From positions 1,674,001 to 1,738,000 of the forward strand of contig NZ_CP121464.1 in assembly GCF_029690045.1 (NCBI RefSeq): a stretch of DNA of 64,000 nt. The letters are read 5' to 3'. The notes under the pieces are model-generated. The model searched no databases. It was given only the letters and a program-made list of their open reading frames with translations, and was not told where the DNA came from. Origin of the DNA: Janthinobacterium rivuli (GTDB lineage: Bacteria; Pseudomonadota; Gammaproteobacteria; Burkholderiales; Burkholderiaceae_D). The translations under genes were made by a program, and so were the position numbers. Positions 17,771 to 26,565 of this stretch are shown here, one piece after another; the stretch's first letter is position 1, and each line of letters opens with the position of its first letter.

Positions 17771-18775
17771 ATGACGGGCCCTCTCAAACACACGCTGGCA
17801 TGCGCGGCGACCTTGCTGCTCTCGCTGGGGGGCCATGCGGCCGCCCATGCGGGCGAGATCACCCTGTTCCAGGATGACAATTTCCGTGGCCGCGCCGTGA
17901 CCCTGCGCGAAACGGCGGACAACCTGTCGCCCCAGGGCTTCAACGACAAGGTGTCGAGCATCGTGGTGCGTTCAGGAACCTGGGATGTCTGTACCGATGC
18001 CGGCTTCCGCGGCAGGTGCAAGACCCTGGGGCCGGGCGAGTACGCCTCGATGCCTGGCATGAACGACGCCATCAGTTCAGTGCGCGAAACGGGGCGCGGC
18101 GATGGCTACAATCCGGGACGCCCGGGGCGCGATCCGGACCGTGGCAATGGCGGCTATGGCCGTGGCGGCAGCCTGGAAGTGTATTCGGGCGCGGGCCAGA
18201 ATGGCGGCTCGGCGCGCCTGAACCGCGATACGGACGATTTCGTCGGCATCGGTTTCAATGACCGCACCACGAGCATCGTGATCCATAACGGCTACTGGCA
18301 GCTGTGCAGCGATTCGAACTACCAGGGCACTTGCCGCATTTTCGGCCCTGGCCGCCACGACGACCTGGGGCGTGGTCTTGACGGACGCGTGTCGTCGGCG
18401 CGCATGGTCGACGAGCGCGAAGCGCGCCGCCAGCAGCAGTACGAGAATCAGTACCAGCGGCCGCAGTACGAGCAGCAGTACCCGCAATATCAACAGCCGC
18501 AATACCAGCAGCCGCAGTACCAGCAGCGCGGCGCCGTGCTGCTGTTCCCCGAGGCGGGCATGCGCGGCGAACCGCTGGCGCTGGAGCGCAACGCGGAGGA
18601 CCTGGTGCGCTTCAATTTCAATGACCGCGCCTCGTCCATCATCGTCAATGAAGGCCAGTGGGAAGTGTGCAGCGATTCGAACTTCCGTGGCCGCTGCGAA
18701 GTGATCGGGCCGGGCGAGTATGGCCGACTGAACGCCATGGAAAACCAGATTTCCTCGCTGCGCCGCGTACGCTGA
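17771..18775 (+). CDS. secreted beta/gamma-crystallin family protein, three domains (paralogue 2)
   Basis: A 334-residue protein with a signal peptide (CAATLLLSLGGHAAAHAG) and three beta/gamma-crystallin domains (about 30-112, 130-215, 255-334). Their calcium motifs are NDKVSS, NDRTTS and NDRASS, all fitting the N/D-N/D-x-x-S/T-S consensus. Between domains two and three is a Gln/Tyr/Pro-rich linker of repeated QYQQP units. GGAG precedes the ATG at 17771; an ATG four codons upstream is in frame but overlaps it. Six cysteines recur at matching places. It probably works outside the cytoplasm; a named function is not known. Confidence 0.9.
   Translation: MTGPLKHTLACAATLLLSLGGHAAAHAGEITLFQDDNFRGRAVTLRETADNLSPQGFNDKVSSIVVRSGTWDVCTDAGFRGRCKTLGPGEYASMPGMNDAISSVRETGRGDGYNPGRPGRDPDRGNGGYGRGGSLEVYSGAGQNGGSARLNRDTDDFVGIGFNDRTTSIVIHNGYWQLCSDSNYQGTCRIFGPGRHDDLGRGLDGRVSSARMVDEREARRQQQYENQYQRPQYEQQYPQYQQPQYQQPQYQQRGAVLLFPEAGMRGEPLALERNAEDLVRFNFNDRASSIIVNEGQWEVCSDSNFRGRCEVIGPGEYGRLNAMENQISSLRRVR
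18432..18528 (+). repeat. coding tandem repeat, Gln/Tyr/Pro linker
   Basis: Imperfect units built on CAGCAGTACC or CAATACCAGC encode repeated QYQQP/QYEQQ. They sit in the linker of paralogue 2 and are the kind of repeat that can change length by slippage without breaking the frame. Confidence 0.75.
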
Positions 18776-18800
18776 TTCCTTCCTGATTCAGTGTTGCCAC

Positions 18801-18835
18801 GCCGCCTGCCGGGTTGATCCCGCCAGGCGGTTTTT
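18801..18835 (+). terminator. intrinsic terminator after crystallin paralogue 2
   Basis: CCGCCTG and CAGGCGG, with an inner CGGG/CCCG pairing across TTGAT, form a stem followed by TTTTTA. It separates paralogue 2 from paralogue 3. Confidence 0.85.
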
Positions 18836-18852
18836 ACATTCCCAGCCGTGTG

Positions 18853-18880
18853 ATGACATTTGCTTGCCCTTTGTTACACT
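18853..18880 (+). promoter_or_regulatory. TTTGTTACA motif and possible promoter, paralogue 3
   Basis: The nonamer TTTGTTACA (18870-18878) overlaps TACACT, a -10-like hexamer, with ATGACA 16 bases upstream as a plausible -35. The ATG lies 55 bases further on. Confidence 0.45.
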
Positions 18881-18934
18881 CGCCGCCTGCCGCCTGGACT
18901 ACACTGGCGAAAATGTCTCAGTATTGGAGTTGTC

Positions 18935-19603
18935 ATGGTTCGATCTTTCCGCCCCGCGCTGCTGTGCGCCGCCACCTTCCTTGCCCCGCTTGCCGCATCG
19001 GCGGGCGAAATCACCCTGTTCCAGGATGCCGGTTTCCGCGGCCGCCCCGTCACCCTGCGTTCCGACGCGGGAGAGTTGTCGCGCATGGGCTTTAACGACA
19101 AGACCTCGAGCATCATCGTGCGCTCGGGTACCTGGGAAGTATGCAAGGACGCCAATTACCGGGGCAACTGCCGCACTCTGGGGCCGGGCCGCTACGACAC
19201 CATGCCGGGCATGAACGACGCCGTTTCCTCCGTGCGCGAAGTGGGCCGCCCGGGCCATGGCGGCGGCCACCGCCCGTATCCGCCGCGCCCGGAACCGGAA
19301 CGTCCTCATCCCGGTTACCCCGGCCACGGCGGCGGCCACCGTCCCGACATGAATGGCGCCGTGCTGCTGTACCCCGATGCCGGCATGCGCGGCCGGCCCG
19401 TGCGCCTGGACCGCGAGGTGCATGACTTGAACCGCTATGGTTTCAACGACCGCGCCGAATCGCTCGTCGTCAATTACGGCCGCTGGGAATTCTGCGTCGA
19501 CGCCAACTTCCGCGGCCGCTGCGTGGTGATGGGTCCGGGCAGCTACGGCCGCCTGCACGGTGGCCTCGACCGCCGCATTTCCTCGCTGCGCCGCGTGCGC
19601 TGA
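18935..19603 (+). CDS. secreted beta/gamma-crystallin family protein, two domains (paralogue 3)
   Basis: A 222-residue protein: signal peptide MVRSFRPALLCAATFLAPL ending near ASA, then two beta/gamma-crystallin domains (about 26-105 and 145-222) joined by a His/Pro/Gly-rich linker with repeated GHGGGHRP-type units. The first calcium motif is NDKTSS (consensus); the second is NDRAES, with Glu at position five. Domain one is very close to domain one of paralogue 2 (EITLFQDAGFRGRPVTLR against EITLFQDDNFRGRAVTLR), which indicates recent duplication. GGAG precedes the ATG. Each of the three paralogues seems to have its own promoter. Confidence 0.9.
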   Translation: MVRSFRPALLCAATFLAPLAASAGEITLFQDAGFRGRPVTLRSDAGELSRMGFNDKTSSIIVRSGTWEVCKDANYRGNCRTLGPGRYDTMPGMNDAVSSVREVGRPGHGGGHRPYPPRPEPERPHPGYPGHGGGHRPDMNGAVLLYPDAGMRGRPVRLDREVHDLNRYGFNDRAESLVVNYGRWEFCVDANFRGRCVVMGPGSYGRLHGGLDRRISSLRRVR

Positions 19604-19699
19604 TTCCGCCGTCGGGCAGCGCTGTATTGTGCACACGCTGTCCAGCGCCCAATTCGTGTACTCTTCCCACAGGCACTTCAACCATGGGGAGCAGGCACG

Positions 19700-20620
19700 G
19701 TGGAATACAAGGACTATTACAAGGAACTTGGCGTCGAAAAAACGGCGACCGAGGCCGAGATCAAGAAGGCGTACCGCAAGCTGGTGCGCAAATACCATCC
19801 CGACGTGAGCAAGGAACCGGACGCCGACAAGCGCACCAAAGCCCTCAACGAAGCTTACGGCGTGCTGGGCGACGCGGAAAAGCGCGCCGCCTACGATGAA
19901 CTGGGCCGTAACCAGGGCGCGCAGGGCCAGCCTTTCCGCCCACCGCCGGACTGGGGGGCGGGCTACGAATCGTCGGGCGCCGACGACAGCGACTTCTTTG
20001 CCGACCTGTTCGCCCACGTGGGCGGGCGCCGCCGCTCCAACAGCACTTTCCAGATGCAGGGCGAGGACAGCCACGCCGCCATCACCATCGATCTGCAGGA
20101 CAGTTTCCAGGGCGCCAGGCGCCACATCGTCATGCGCGTGCCCGAAGCGGATGCGCAAGGCCATGTGGTGACGCGCGAACGCACCCTGGAAGTGACGATA
20201 CCGAAAGGCGTCACGGAAGGACAGCAGCTGCGCATGAAGGGGCAGGGCAATCCGGGCAGCGGCGGCGCGCCCGCCGGCGATCTGTACCTGGAGATCCGCT
20301 TCCGGCCCGATGCGCGCTACAAGGTGGAGGGGCGCGACGTGTTCGAGACGGTACCCGTGACGCCATGGGAAGCGGCACTGGGCGGCGCAATCGACGTGCC
20401 CACGCCATCGGGCACGGTGTCCGTCACCGTGCCACCCAATTCGCAGACGGGGCGCAAGCTGCGCCTGAAGGGACGCGGCATCCCCGCCGCCCAGCCGGGC
20501 GACCTGTATCTGCTGCTGGAAGTGGTGCTGCCGCCGGCGAACGACGACAAGGCGCGCGAACTGTATGCAACCATGGCGCGCGAAATGGCTTTCAATCCGC
20601 GCCAGAAGCTGGGAGGGTAA
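19700..20620 (+). CDS. cbpA: DnaJ-type co-chaperone / curved DNA-binding protein CbpA
   Basis: A 306-residue type II J-protein. The J-domain (YKDYYKELGV...KKAYRKLVRKYHPDVSK) carries the HPD tripeptide that stimulates DnaK. A short G/F-type linker leads to the C-terminal peptide-binding domain (VTIPKGVTEGQQLRMKGQG; GDLYLEIRF; LRLKGRGIPA). CbpA also binds curved DNA in the nucleoid. The start is GTG: no in-frame ATG lies near the J-domain, and GGGGAGC lies upstream. The modulator cbpM follows after three bases, which confirms the assignment. Confidence 0.93.
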   Translation: MEYKDYYKELGVEKTATEAEIKKAYRKLVRKYHPDVSKEPDADKRTKALNEAYGVLGDAEKRAAYDELGRNQGAQGQPFRPPPDWGAGYESSGADDSDFFADLFAHVGGRRRSNSTFQMQGEDSHAAITIDLQDSFQGARRHIVMRVPEADAQGHVVTRERTLEVTIPKGVTEGQQLRMKGQGNPGSGGAPAGDLYLEIRFRPDARYKVEGRDVFETVPVTPWEAALGGAIDVPTPSGTVSVTVPPNSQTGRKLRLKGRGIPAAQPGDLYLLLEVVLPPANDDKARELYATMAREMAFNPRQKLGG

Positions 20621-20623
20621 ATC

Positions 20624-20935
20624 ATGACAAACAAGGTAATTGGCGAATTGCTGGAAGACCGTGCCCTGAGCCTGGAAGAACTGGCGCGCGCCTGCGCCGT
20701 GGAGCCGGACTGGGTGGTGCAGCACGTGCAGACGGGCGTACTGCTGCAGGACGGCCCGCCGGCGGGCCAGCTCACGGCCTGGCGCTTTACCAGCCTGGAT
20801 CTGGTGCGCGCGCGCCGCCTGCATGAAATCGAATCCGTGTTCGACGCGAATGCGGAGCTGGCCGCGCTGGTGGTCGATCTGTCGGAGGAAGTGGCGCGTT
20901 TGCGGCGCCGCCTGCACGTGCTGGGCGTCGAGTAG
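20624..20935 (+). CDS. cbpM: chaperone modulator CbpM
   Basis: A 103-residue MerR-like helical protein that binds the J-domain of CbpA and blocks its co-chaperone and DNA-binding activities. The N-terminal half (SLEELARACAVEPDWVVQHVQTGVL) is the helix-turn-helix-like part and the end (ELAALVVDLSEEVARLRRRLHVL) is the coiled helix. GGAGGG precedes the ATG and it is clearly cotranscribed with cbpA. Confidence 0.92.
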   Translation: MTNKVIGELLEDRALSLEELARACAVEPDWVVQHVQTGVLLQDGPPAGQLTAWRFTSLDLVRARRLHEIESVFDANAELAALVVDLSEEVARLRRRLHVLGVE

Positions 20936-20938
20936 TTT

Positions 20939-21166
20939 TTATTCAGGCTCGCCGTGCCGCTGCACGGTGATCCTGCCGATATAAAACTGCCCGTCGACGA
21001 CGACCCGGTGCGGGATGCCGGCCACGTCGAAGCCGGGGCCGCCGTCTTCCATCCATTCCTGCGCCAGTGAATCAAATTGCTGCGGCGTCATGCGCAGCAT
21101 CTGCGCCGTGATGACGAAGCGCGCGCCAGGTTTTTGTTTGTTGACGAAGTCGTCGATGCCGGCCAT
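20939..21166 (-). CDS. hypothetical protein, about 75 residues
   Basis: I do not recognise the family. The 75-residue product (MAGIDDFVNKQKPGARF...) is soluble, with an N-terminal helical part (ITAQMLRMTPQQFDSLAQEWMEDG) and a C-terminal beta part (HRVVVDGQFYIGRITVQRH). GAAGAG precedes the ATG at 21166; upstream of that the open frame runs into a GGGGTC-type intergenic repeat and is not coding. It converges on cbpM with three bases between stops. Confidence 0.7.
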   Translation of the reverse strand: MAGIDDFVNKQKPGARFVITAQMLRMTPQQFDSLAQEWMEDGGPGFDVAGIPHRVVVDGQFYIGRITVQRHGEPE

Positions 21167-21196
21167 GTGAATCTCTTCAAGGTTGTGTCTGAAATC

Positions 21197-21260
21197 GGGG
21201 TCAGACCCCCGGACACGTTGGCACTGAGCTTTGCGTTGGCGGTGTTGAGGGGCTGACCCC
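21197..21260. repeat. GGGGTC-type intergenic palindromic repeat
   Basis: GGGGTCAGACCCC at 21197-21209 and GGGGCTGACCCC at 21249-21260 are near-palindromic units about 40 bases apart. A related unit occurs at 43575-43601. They sit only in intergenic DNA. Confidence 0.6.
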
Positions 21261-21309
21261 AGCAGTTGTTTGGGGCTTGCCCACGCATGATACCCCCCCG
21301 CGCGCGCAT

Positions 21310-22224
21310 CTAGAAGACTTGTTCCAGCAACGGCAACTGCTCCGCAAACCGCTCCGTCAGCCACTTGCCCGCCTGTCCCGGCGGCGTGTCGGCGCGCTGG
21401 ATCAGATAAATCGGGTAATTCTCGCCATTGTCGACGGCCAGCGGCAGGTGCACGAGGCGGCCTTCTGCCAGGTCGTCGCGCACCATCGCCTCGGGCATAT
21501 TGCCCCAGCCAAGGCCGGCGCGCAGCAGCGCGTGCTTGGAGCCGAGGTCGCCCAGGCGCCAGTTGCGCAATCCCAGCACGCCGAAATCCTGGCCCTGCGT
21601 CAGCACGCTGCGGTCGCTGAGCACCAGCTGCACGTGTTCGCGCGCCACGTTGGACGCGATCGGCCCGGCCAGCTGCGCCAGCGCGTGGCTGGGGGCGGCC
21701 ACGGGAATCAGGCGCACGTGGCCGACGGCCAGGCGCTCGAAGACGCTGGCCGTGGACGTCATCCAGCCACCGAGGCCGATGTGGCAGCTGCCATCCATCA
21801 CCAGCTGCGCCACGGCGCCCATCGCTTCGATGCGCAAGCGCAGGGCGACGGTGGGGAACTGCGCCTGGAACGCCTCGAGCACGCGCACCAGCACGCAGGT
21901 GGGAAACATCACGTCGACCACCACCGACACTTCCGCTTCCAGCCCGCCGGCCAGCGCCTTGGCACGCGCGCGCATGCCGTCGACCTTCAGGGCCACGGCG
22001 CGCGCGTCGGCCAGCAAGGCCTTGCCCGCGTCCGTCAGGGTGGGCTTGCGCTTGCCACGGTCGAGCAGCACCACATTCAGTTGTTCTTCCAGGTTGGCGA
22101 TGGTGTAGCTGATCACCGACTGCGTGCGGTGCAGCTGGCGCGCCGCGTGGGCAAAGCCGCCCGCGTCGATGACGGCGACGAACACGCGCAACTGGTCGAG
22201 CGAAGGCTGGCCCGGTTCTCTCAT
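21310..22224 (-). CDS. LysR family transcriptional regulator
   Basis: A 304-residue LysR regulator: winged helix at residues 8-65 (LDQLRVFVAVIDAGGFAHAA, SVISYTIANLEEQL), then a substrate-binding-like effector domain. Residue lengths and the KLR-type turn are normal. It diverges from an FMN-dependent azoreductase gene with 135 bases between them, the usual LysR arrangement, so it probably controls that gene in response to a quinone- or azo-like effector. The effector itself cannot be read from sequence. Confidence 0.92.
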   Translation of the reverse strand: MREPGQPSLDQLRVFVAVIDAGGFAHAARQLHRTQSVISYTIANLEEQLNVVLLDRGKRKPTLTDAGKALLADARAVALKVDGMRARAKALAGGLEAEVSVVVDVMFPTCVLVRVLEAFQAQFPTVALRLRIEAMGAVAQLVMDGSCHIGLGGWMTSTASVFERLAVGHVRLIPVAAPSHALAQLAGPIASNVAREHVQLVLSDRSVLTQGQDFGVLGLRNWRLGDLGSKHALLRAGLGWGNMPEAMVRDDLAEGRLVHLPLAVDNGENYPIYLIQRADTPPGQAGKWLTERFAEQLPLLEQVF

Positions 22225-22359
22225 GCTGGCTCCATATCTAGAAATTCGATGCTAATCATTTATATTTACACGGTTTCATCGATAGTAGACCCGAACTATG
22301 ATGTGTGCAAGTGCAGCAAACGCCGCACCCCCCATCTATCGTTCTTGAAGGAGTGCATC

Positions 22360-22965
22360 ATGGCAAACGTACTACACATCAATAGCAGCGTGCGCAACAG
22401 CGGTTCCCTGTCGCGCCAGTTGTCGGGCGAATTCGTCGCCAAACTGGCCGCGCAAGGCGACACCGTCGTCGTGCGCGATCTGGCCGCGCAACCGGTGCCG
22501 CACCTGACGGAAGAGGTGATGGGCGCCTTCTTCACGCCGGCCGAGCAGCGCAGCGCGCAGGCGGCAGCGGCCGTGCAATTGTCCGATACCCTGGTCGATG
22601 AATTGCTGGCCGCCGACGTGCTGGTGCTGGCCGCGCCCATGTACAATTTTTCCGTACCGTCGACCCTGAAGGCGTGGATCGACCACGTGGCGCGCGCGGG
22701 CCGCACCTTCCAGTACACGGCCAATGGCCCCGTTGGCCTGGCCACGGGCAAGAAAGCCGTGATTTTCACGGCCAGCGGCGGCGTCTACAGCGAAGGCCCG
22801 GGCGCCGCGTATGACTACCTGAGCACCTATCTGCGCACGGCGCTGGGCTTCATCGGCATCACCGACATCGAGTTCGTGCAAGCCGAAGGCGTGGCCATGG
22901 GCGAGGACGCCGTCGCCAGCGCCGTCGCCAAGGGCCGCGCGTCGATCGAGGCCCTGGCTGCCTGA
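22360..22965 (+). CDS. azoR: FMN-dependent NADH-azoreductase
   Basis: A 201-residue flavodoxin-fold reductase. FMN-binding landmarks are INSSVRNSGSLSRQL at the phosphate site, PMYNFSVPSTLKAWIDHV and TASGGVYSEGPGAAYDY, all AzoR hallmarks. The enzyme reduces quinones and azo bonds with NAD(P)H and protects against electrophiles. AAGGAG precedes the ATG. It is controlled, most likely, by the divergent LysR gene. Confidence 0.93.
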   Translation: MANVLHINSSVRNSGSLSRQLSGEFVAKLAAQGDTVVVRDLAAQPVPHLTEEVMGAFFTPAEQRSAQAAAAVQLSDTLVDELLAADVLVLAAPMYNFSVPSTLKAWIDHVARAGRTFQYTANGPVGLATGKKAVIFTASGGVYSEGPGAAYDYLSTYLRTALGFIGITDIEFVQAEGVAMGEDAVASAVAKGRASIEALAA

Positions 22966-23079
22966 GTTTGGTGACGCTCTAGTTCCAATGGGGGATTGCC
23001 AATCTAATATGGTTGGCATAAGCTTGCCGGCGGCACGCCCCGTGCCAGCCCGGCGAGCCGTTCGCCATGAAAGTCCCTC

Positions 23080-23625
23080 ATGCACAAGTTGGCCAGCGCA
23101 GTACTGTTCGGATGTTCTTTGTTTTCAGCAGGCATTGCGCTGGCACAGACGGCACCGGTAGCGCCGCCCCACGTGGGCCGCCATGCCTCCACGCCCGAGG
23201 ATATCCGCGCCATCGAAAAAGTCGTCGCCGACTTCCAAACGGCGCTGATCGCCAAGGATGTCAAGCTGCTGTCGTCGCTGTTGCTGCACACGAACATCCT
23301 GTTCGCCTCGCCGGCCGATGACGCTTTCATCCAGAAAATGCGCGACACGACGGACGTCCACTTCGACGGCGTCGCGGCGGCCGGCTACGCCGGTTTCGCC
23401 AACTTCATCAAGCGCGAACCCCTGCGCACGGAAGAAAAATTCTACAACGTCAAGATCACCCAGGACCGCCATGTGGCGTGGGTCAACTTCGACTACGAAT
23501 TTCTCGTCGGCGATAAATTGTCCAACTATGGCGTGGAAGCGTGGCAGATGGTCAAGCGCGATGGTCAATGGAAAATCCTCAGCGTCGTCTGGTCCATGCA
23601 TGCCGCCGCCGAGGCGGCGAAATAG
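23080..23625 (+). CDS. secreted NTF2-like (SnoaL-like) protein
   Basis: A 181-residue protein with a signal peptide (LASAVLFGCSLFSAGIALAQ) and an NTF2-like cone fold: EDIRAIEKVVADFQTALIAKDVKLLSSLL at the first helices, AGFANFIKR, then beta strands EEKFYNVKITQDRHVAWVNF, and the closing WQMVKRDGQWKILSVVW. The fold binds small ligands or dimerises without a fixed activity, so function is open. It is expected in the periplasm. No operon partner; a terminator follows. Confidence 0.82.
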   Translation: MHKLASAVLFGCSLFSAGIALAQTAPVAPPHVGRHASTPEDIRAIEKVVADFQTALIAKDVKLLSSLLLHTNILFASPADDAFIQKMRDTTDVHFDGVAAAGYAGFANFIKREPLRTEEKFYNVKITQDRHVAWVNFDYEFLVGDKLSNYGVEAWQMVKRDGQWKILSVVWSMHAAAEAAK

Positions 23626-23703
23626 GGCAGGCGCCTGCGCCGTTCAGTACAGAGTTGCCTTCTCATAATTTTTTCGCATCGTCTATACTTTCAGTGGGCG
23701 TGC

Positions 23704-23740
23704 CGCCATGCCTGGAAACCAGGCGTGGCGTTTCAGTTTT
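23704..23740 (+). terminator. intrinsic terminator after the NTF2-like gene
   Basis: CGCCATGCCTGG and CCAGGCGTGGCG pair around AAA with one wobble, followed by TTTCAGTTTTT. Confidence 0.8.
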
Positions 23741-23875
23741 TCCCTGTGCCGCGTAATAAAAAGCAGATAAGTAGGTGAGTATCCTGAGCAAGCGCGATTG
23801 CATGTATTCCAACCCTACGCCGGGTAGGGCCGTTGAGACAGGCTACCCGGGGATGTCATTTTTGGAGCAAACATC

Positions 23876-24130
23876 GTGCCGATAAAGTACGTTGATACGT
23901 ATGAAATAAATTACACGGCGGAACCCTTACGCGGTTGCAAACTGTGGGGCGCCTATGTGTCCCTGTACACCCCCTCGAACAATCCCATGCACAGGAACAA
24001 TATCGTCAAAAAGCACCGCGTGCTGGCCGACCATCCGTTTGCGACGGAAGCCGAAGCCGTCAGCGAAGCGGCCGAGGTGGCATTGCAGCTGGTCGAGCGG
24101 CGCCAGCGCCGTTACGTTTTCCATCCTTGA
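23876..24130 (+). CDS. hypothetical protein with GTG start, 84 residues
   Basis: The family is not recognised. The 84-residue soluble product begins at GTG (TTGGAG upstream at good spacing) and reads MPIKYVDTYEINYTAEPLRG, then an aromatic stretch (LWGAYVSLYT) and a helical end with EAEAVSEAAEVALQLVERRQRR. The last 19 bases overlap the 3' end of the convergent Trp-rich gene. A 110-base leader upstream holds a CCCTAC/GTAGGG hairpin. Confidence 0.65.
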   Translation: MPIKYVDTYEINYTAEPLRGCKLWGAYVSLYTPSNNPMHRNNIVKKHRVLADHPFATEAEAVSEAAEVALQLVERRQRRYVFHP

Positions 24131-24351
24131 TGCCACTGCGCCGCATCCTGCAGCGCGCGCCAGGGCAGGATCTGCACTCTGCCCGAATGTACGGCTTCCA
24201 GCTCCACGTGTGTGACGGGTTCATTGGGCGTGGCCGCGGCGCACACCTTGATGACGAGGAAGTGCTTCTCCTTGTTGGCCGGTGTCACGGCCGTCCATTT
24301 GCTGTTGAGTAATTTGTTTGGACGCAAGTTATTGCGATCTGAAAGATGCAT
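24112..24351 (-). CDS. TIGR02450-type Trp-rich small protein
   Basis: This 79-residue protein carries LLNSKWTAVTPANKEKHFLV, the core of the TIGR02450 family of small Trp-containing proteins of unknown function that are common in gamma- and betaproteobacteria. A second conserved part is VELEAVHSGRVQILPWRALQD with W near the end. It has no signal peptide. It overlaps the convergent hypothetical gene by 19 bases. Confidence 0.8.
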   Translation of the reverse strand: MHLSDRNNLRPNKLLNSKWTAVTPANKEKHFLVIKVCAAATPNEPVTHVELEAVHSGRVQILPWRALQDAAQWHQGWKT

Positions 24352-24423
24352 GGCGGGTCCCGGATTGGCGTGATGGCGATGTTGCCATTATCATGCAAGT
24401 TCCCGCCACGCACGAGGACCGCC

Positions 24424-25287
24424 ATGAAACGCCAGTTGCACCTGCTCGTCATCGATCCGCAAAATGATTTTTGCGATTTACCTCTCGCCTGGCTGCCGCC
24501 GGACGCCGCACCGGCGCTGGCCGTGCCCGGCGCCCACGCCGACATGCTGCGCGTGGCGCAGCTGATATGCGAAGGGGGCAATGGCCTGACGCAGATCAGC
24601 GTGACCCTCGACGCCCACCACCGCTACGACATCGCCCACCCGGCCTTCTGGCGCACGGGCGATGGCGGCGCCGTGCCGCCGTTTACGCAGATCACCGCGC
24701 AGCAGTTGCGCGACCGATTGTTCCTGCCCGCCGCCAGTGATGCTCTGCCGCGCGCGCTGGCCTACCTCGATGCCTTGCAGCAAGCCGGGCGCTATCAGCT
24801 GATGGTGTGGCCTGTGCATTGCGAGATCGGCAGCTGGGGGCAAAATATCCATGCGGCCGTGCGCGCCGCCTACAATGCCTGGGAAGTGGATCACCTGCAA
24901 GTGGTCGCCAAGCTGAGCAAGGGTTCCAATCCGTGGACCGAGCATTACTCGGCCGTCATGGCGGAGGTGCCCGATGCGCAGGATGCGGCCACCCAGCTGA
25001 ACCGCGCTTTCCTCGACACCTTGCTGCCGGCACAGCAGATTTATATTTGCGGCGAAGCGGGCAGCCATTGCGTGAAAGCCAGTACCGAGCACATCGCCGA
25101 TTACCTGGAAGCGCAGCAAGGCAAGCAGGCCCTGTCGCGCCTGGTCTTGCTGACGGACTGCATGAGCCCCGTCACGGGCTTTGCAGCACAGCAGCGCGAC
25201 TTCCTTGCCGCCATGCATGCGCGCGGCGCGCGGCTGGCCACGTCCGCCGACGTCTTGCCTGAATTGTTGGCCAATGCAGGCAATTGA
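24424..25287 (+). CDS. cysteine hydrolase, nicotinamidase-like (isochorismatase fold)
   Basis: A 287-residue isochorismatase-fold hydrolase. The catalytic set is visible: Asp in [10 protein letters not shown] (near 11), Lys in [11 protein letters not shown] and Cys in [23 protein letters not shown] also fits nicotinamidases. It is longer than typical PncA (about 210). The next gene is pncB, 79 bases downstream, so the pair probably converts nicotinamide to nicotinate and then to nicotinate mononucleotide in NAD salvage. The start at 24424 follows CGAGGA. Confidence 0.82.
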   Translation: MKRQLHLLVIDPQNDFCDLPLAWLPPDAAPALAVPGAHADMLRVAQLICEGGNGLTQISVTLDAHHRYDIAHPAFWRTGDGGAVPPFTQITAQQLRDRLFLPAASDALPRALAYLDALQQAGRYQLMVWPVHCEIGSWGQNIHAAVRAAYNAWEVDHLQVVAKLSKGSNPWTEHYSAVMAEVPDAQDAATQLNRAFLDTLLPAQQIYICGEAGSHCVKASTEHIADYLEAQQGKQALSRLVLLTDCMSPVTGFAAQQRDFLAAMHARGARLATSADVLPELLANAGN

Positions 25288-25366
25288 TGCTGTCCTGCAA
25301 GCGGACCCTGCTGAAATGCTTGCAGTGGCGTACTATTCTGGCTTCAGGAAGTTGGAGAAAACACAC

Positions 25367-26557
25367 ATGACCCCGATAGTGCGCAGTTTGCTGGAAACCG
25401 ATCTGTATAAATTTACAATGTGGCAAGCCTTGCTGCACGGTCATCCGAATACCCATACCGAATACGAATTTGTCTGCCGCAACGCCACCGCCTTTCCCCT
25501 GGCCGAACTGAAGAGCGAGCTGGAAGAGCAGCTCGACCACCTGTGCTCGATGTCGTTTGCCGACGACGAGCTGGCCTATCTGCGCACCCTGCGCTTCATG
25601 AAGAGCGACTTCGTCGACTTCCTGACGGTGTTCCGCTTCCAGCGCAAGTTCATCGACGTGAGCACCGATGGCGATACCTTGCTCGTGCACGCGGCCGGGC
25701 CGCAGGTACACGTGATGGGCTTTGAGATTTTCGTGCTGTACATCATCAACGAACTGTATTTCCGCCGTTTCGACCTCGACGCCGCCATGCGCGAAGGGCG
25801 CCACCGCCTGGGCTTGAAAGTGCAAGCCGTCAAGGAATTCGGCAAGCTGCCGCGGCGCAAGCATCCGTTTGAATTTTCCGACTTCGGCGTGCGCCGGCGT
25901 TTTTCCGGCGCCTGGCACGACGAGGTGGTGCAACGGCTGGCGCGCGACGTGCCCGAGTATTTCAAGGGTACGTCGAATGTCTACCTGGCGAAAAAGCTGG
26001 GCATCGTGCCGATCGGCACCATGGCGCATGAATACATGCAATCGTTCCAGTCGTTTGGCGTGCGCCTGCGCGATTTTCAAAAGGCGGCACTGGAAGACTG
26101 GGTGCAGGAATACCGGGGCGACCTGGGCATCGCGCTGACGGACGTGGTGGGCATGGATGCGTTCCTGGCCGACTTCGACCTGTATTTCGCCAAGCTGTTC
26201 GACGGCTTGCGCCACGATTCGGGCGACCCCGTCGAGTGGGGAGAAAAGGCGCTGGCCCACTACGCGGCCCTGCGCATCGACGCCAATACCAAGCGCCTCG
26301 TGTTTTCCGACGGCCTGGACCTGGACAAGGCCTTCGCCCTGTACCAGCACTTCGCCGACCGCATCATGACGGGCTTTGGCATCGGCACCAATCTCACCAA
26401 CGACGTCGGCTTGACGCCGCTCAACATCGTCATGAAACTGGTGCGCTGCAATGGCCAGTCCGTGGCGAAATTATCGGATTCGCCGGGCAAGACCCTGTGC
26501 AAGGATGAAACTTTCCTCGCGTATTTGCGGCAGGTCTTCCACCACCCCGCAGTGTAG
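25367..26557 (+). CDS. pncB: nicotinate phosphoribosyltransferase PncB
   Basis: A 396-residue enzyme that joins nicotinate to PRPP with ATP use, in the Preiss-Handler NAD salvage route. Opening [17 protein letters not shown], then [35 protein letters not shown] and [13 protein letters not shown] are family landmarks; the His that is phosphorylated lies in the [15 protein letters not shown] region. Length is normal. GGAG is about ten bases from the ATG, a rather long spacing. It follows the nicotinamidase-like gene. Confidence 0.96.
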   Translation: MTPIVRSLLETDLYKFTMWQALLHGHPNTHTEYEFVCRNATAFPLAELKSELEEQLDHLCSMSFADDELAYLRTLRFMKSDFVDFLTVFRFQRKFIDVSTDGDTLLVHAAGPQVHVMGFEIFVLYIINELYFRRFDLDAAMREGRHRLGLKVQAVKEFGKLPRRKHPFEFSDFGVRRRFSGAWHDEVVQRLARDVPEYFKGTSNVYLAKKLGIVPIGTMAHEYMQSFQSFGVRLRDFQKAALEDWVQEYRGDLGIALTDVVGMDAFLADFDLYFAKLFDGLRHDSGDPVEWGEKALAHYAALRIDANTKRLVFSDGLDLDKAFALYQHFADRIMTGFGIGTNLTNDVGLTPLNIVMKLVRCNGQSVAKLSDSPGKTLCKDETFLAYLRQVFHHPAV

Positions 26558-26565
26558 GTGCCTGT

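Noticed and set aside
18432..18528. CRISPR-like repeats
   Set aside because: The repeats are short, continuous and in frame, encoding the Gln/Tyr/Pro linker; no spacers or cas genes occur in the window.
18899..20917. Minus-strand open frame antisense to crystallin paralogue 3 and cbpA/cbpM
   Set aside because: No coding signature; both plus-strand genes have signal peptides or domain motifs and ribosome sites.
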